Below, one piece after another: positions 7,972 to 8,881 of a stretch of DNA of 8,881 nt. Under the pieces are notes generated by a model that made no database searches, was not told the origin of the DNA, and saw only the letters and a list, made by a program, of their open reading frames with translations. Made by a program: the position numbers and the translations under genes. The stretch covers positions 1 to 8,881 of the forward strand of contig CALHTV010000034.1 of the NCBI GenBank assembly GCA_938039765.1. Reading direction: 5' to 3'. Each line of letters opens with the position of its first letter. Position 1 is the stretch's first letter. Source of the stretch: an uncultured Dictyoglomus sp. GTDB taxonomy: Bacteria; Dictyoglomota; Dictyoglomia; Dictyoglomales; Dictyoglomaceae.

Positions 7972-8881
7972 AGGACCTCCTAAGATTTTTAGCATGTATA
8001 CAACGAGAGTAATGTCCTGGTTCTATTTCTACAAGGTCAGGAATTTGCTCAAAGCATTCAGGAGTTTTATATGGACATCTTTCAGCATAATAGCAGTAAT
8101 TAGGAAGAGAGACCAAGTCAGGAGGTTGACCTTCTATTGCTTTTAATCTATCTTTTCTTACATCAAGCCTAGGAACTGATTCTAAAAGTCCTATGGTATA
8201 CGGATGAGAAGGTCTCTTGAATATGGTCTTTACATCAGCATATTCTACAACCTTTCCAGCGTACATTACAAGAACATTATGACATGTTTCTGCCACTACT
8301 CCCATATCATGGGTTATAAGTATCAAAGACATACCTAACTCTTTTTGGAGTTGTTTTATAAGATCTAAGATTTGAGCTTGAATAGTTACATCAAGAGCTG
8401 TAGTAGGCTCATCAGCAATTAAGACTTCAGGATTACAGGAAAGGGCCATTGCAATCATAACTCTTTGTCTCATTCCTCCACTAAACTGGTGGGGATACTC
8501 ATCTATTCTCTTACTTGCTTCGGGTATCCTAACCAATTCTAACATTTCAATAGCCTTTTTCCTTGCTGATGTTTTATCTAACTTTTGATGCAAAATTATA
8601 GCTTCCATTATTTGATCTCCAATGGTAAATACAGGGTTTAATGAGGTCATGGGATCTTGAAAAATCATAGATATTTTATTACCTCTAATCTCTCTCATTT
8701 CAGTCTCTTTCTTCTCAAGCAGGTTCTCTCCCCTATACCAAATTTCGCCCCCCATGATTTTTCCTGGCGGATCTTGGATTAACCTCATTATAGAAAGAGC
8801 TGTTACACTCTTTCCGCTTCCAGACTCTCCAACTATACCTAAGCTTTCTCTTTTACTAATACTAAAACTAACATCGTCAAC
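7964..8881 (-). CDS. oppD: OppD/DppD-type peptide ABC transporter ATP-binding protein (N-terminus outside window)
   Basis: The frame is open to the right edge, giving 305 visible residues. By comparison with the family, roughly 25-35 N-terminal residues are missing. The first visible residues are V-D-D-V-S-F, the strand before Walker A, which is GESGSGKS (visible residues 18-25). An internal ATG at 8788 lies after Walker A, so it is not the true start. The Q-loop [11 protein letters not shown] is at 73-83, the signature FSGGMRQR at 133-140, Walker B EVLIADE at 152-158, and the switch His at 191. The C-terminal extension carries four Cys (263, 269, 276, 294) with the same spacing as in OppF. 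GGMRQRV rather than GGQRQRI in the signature is typical of the D subunit. The remaining transporter genes (permeases OppB/OppC and binding protein OppA) are presumably further upstream, outside the window. Confidence 0.95.
   Translation of the reverse strand, partial: VDDVSFSISKRESLGIVGESGSGKSVTALSIMRLIQDPPGKIMGGEIWYRGENLLEKKETEMREIRGNKISMIFQDPMTSLNPVFTIGDQIMEAIILHQKLDKTSARKKAIEMLELVRIPEASKRIDEYPHQFSGGMRQRVMIAMALSCNPEVLIADEPTTALDVTIQAQILDLIKQLQKELGMSLILITHDMGVVAETCHNVLVMYAGKVVEYADVKTIFKRPSHPYTIGLLESVPRLDVRKDRLKAIEGQPPDLVSLPNYCYYAERCPYKTPECFEQIPDLVEIEPGHYSRCIHAKNLRRSYE
7976..7981 (-). promoter_or_regulatory. Ribosome binding site deciding the oppF start
   Basis: AGGAGG on the minus strand sits four bases before ATG 7971, inside the last codons of oppD. 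It supports that ATG over the upstream in-frame ATG at 7995, and points to translational coupling of oppD and oppF. Confidence 0.7.

Noticed and set aside
7964..8788. Treating the ATG at 8788 as the true start of oppD.
   Set aside because: The frame continues upstream to the window edge and encodes Walker A (GESGSGKS) before this ATG. A protein starting there would lack its nucleotide-binding loop.

Overview
The window is a gene-dense, A+T-rich stretch of a bacterial chromosome. Every gene supported by the sequence lies on the minus strand and is read from the right edge towards the left. The low G+C content, small intergenic spaces and charged, Lys/Glu/Ile-rich proteins suggest a thermophilic anaerobe. 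A Dictyoglomus-like bacterium is my best guess from general resemblance. This is an inference with moderate confidence, and other thermophilic or low-G+C lineages are possible.

Layout in transcription order: (1) 8881-6982 holds two ATPase subunits of an Opp/Dpp-type peptide (or oligosaccharide) ABC importer. oppD is cut by the window edge and oppF is complete. (2) 6977-3779 holds gatC, gatA and gatB, the complete three-subunit tRNA-dependent amidotransferase. (3) 3782-893 holds pilB and pilC, the assembly ATPase and inner-membrane platform of a type IV pilus (or type II secretion-like) machine. (4) 892-803 is the only sizeable gap among the first seven genes. It carries a near-consensus promoter with an extended -10 and a very strong ribosome binding site. 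(5) 802-413 encodes a type IV pilin-like major subunit. (6) 412-361 holds a G+C-rich hairpin followed by a T-tract, which looks like an intrinsic terminator. (7) 360-1 is the start of an unrecognised membrane-anchored protein that runs off the left edge.

From oppD to pilC the genes overlap or are separated by at most 4 bases, including two ATGA stop/start overlaps. Peptide import, tRNA amidation and pilus assembly therefore look like one transcript. The pilin, needed in far greater amounts than its assembly machine, has its own promoter and is followed by the hairpin.

Most of the content is conventional and I see no clearly novel system. The points most worth a second look are the hairpin between the pilin and the downstream unknown gene, that unknown gene itself, the possible cyclic-di-GMP-binding N-terminus of PilB, and the operon arrangement. 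No tRNA, rRNA, CRISPR array, insertion sequence or phage gene was found.
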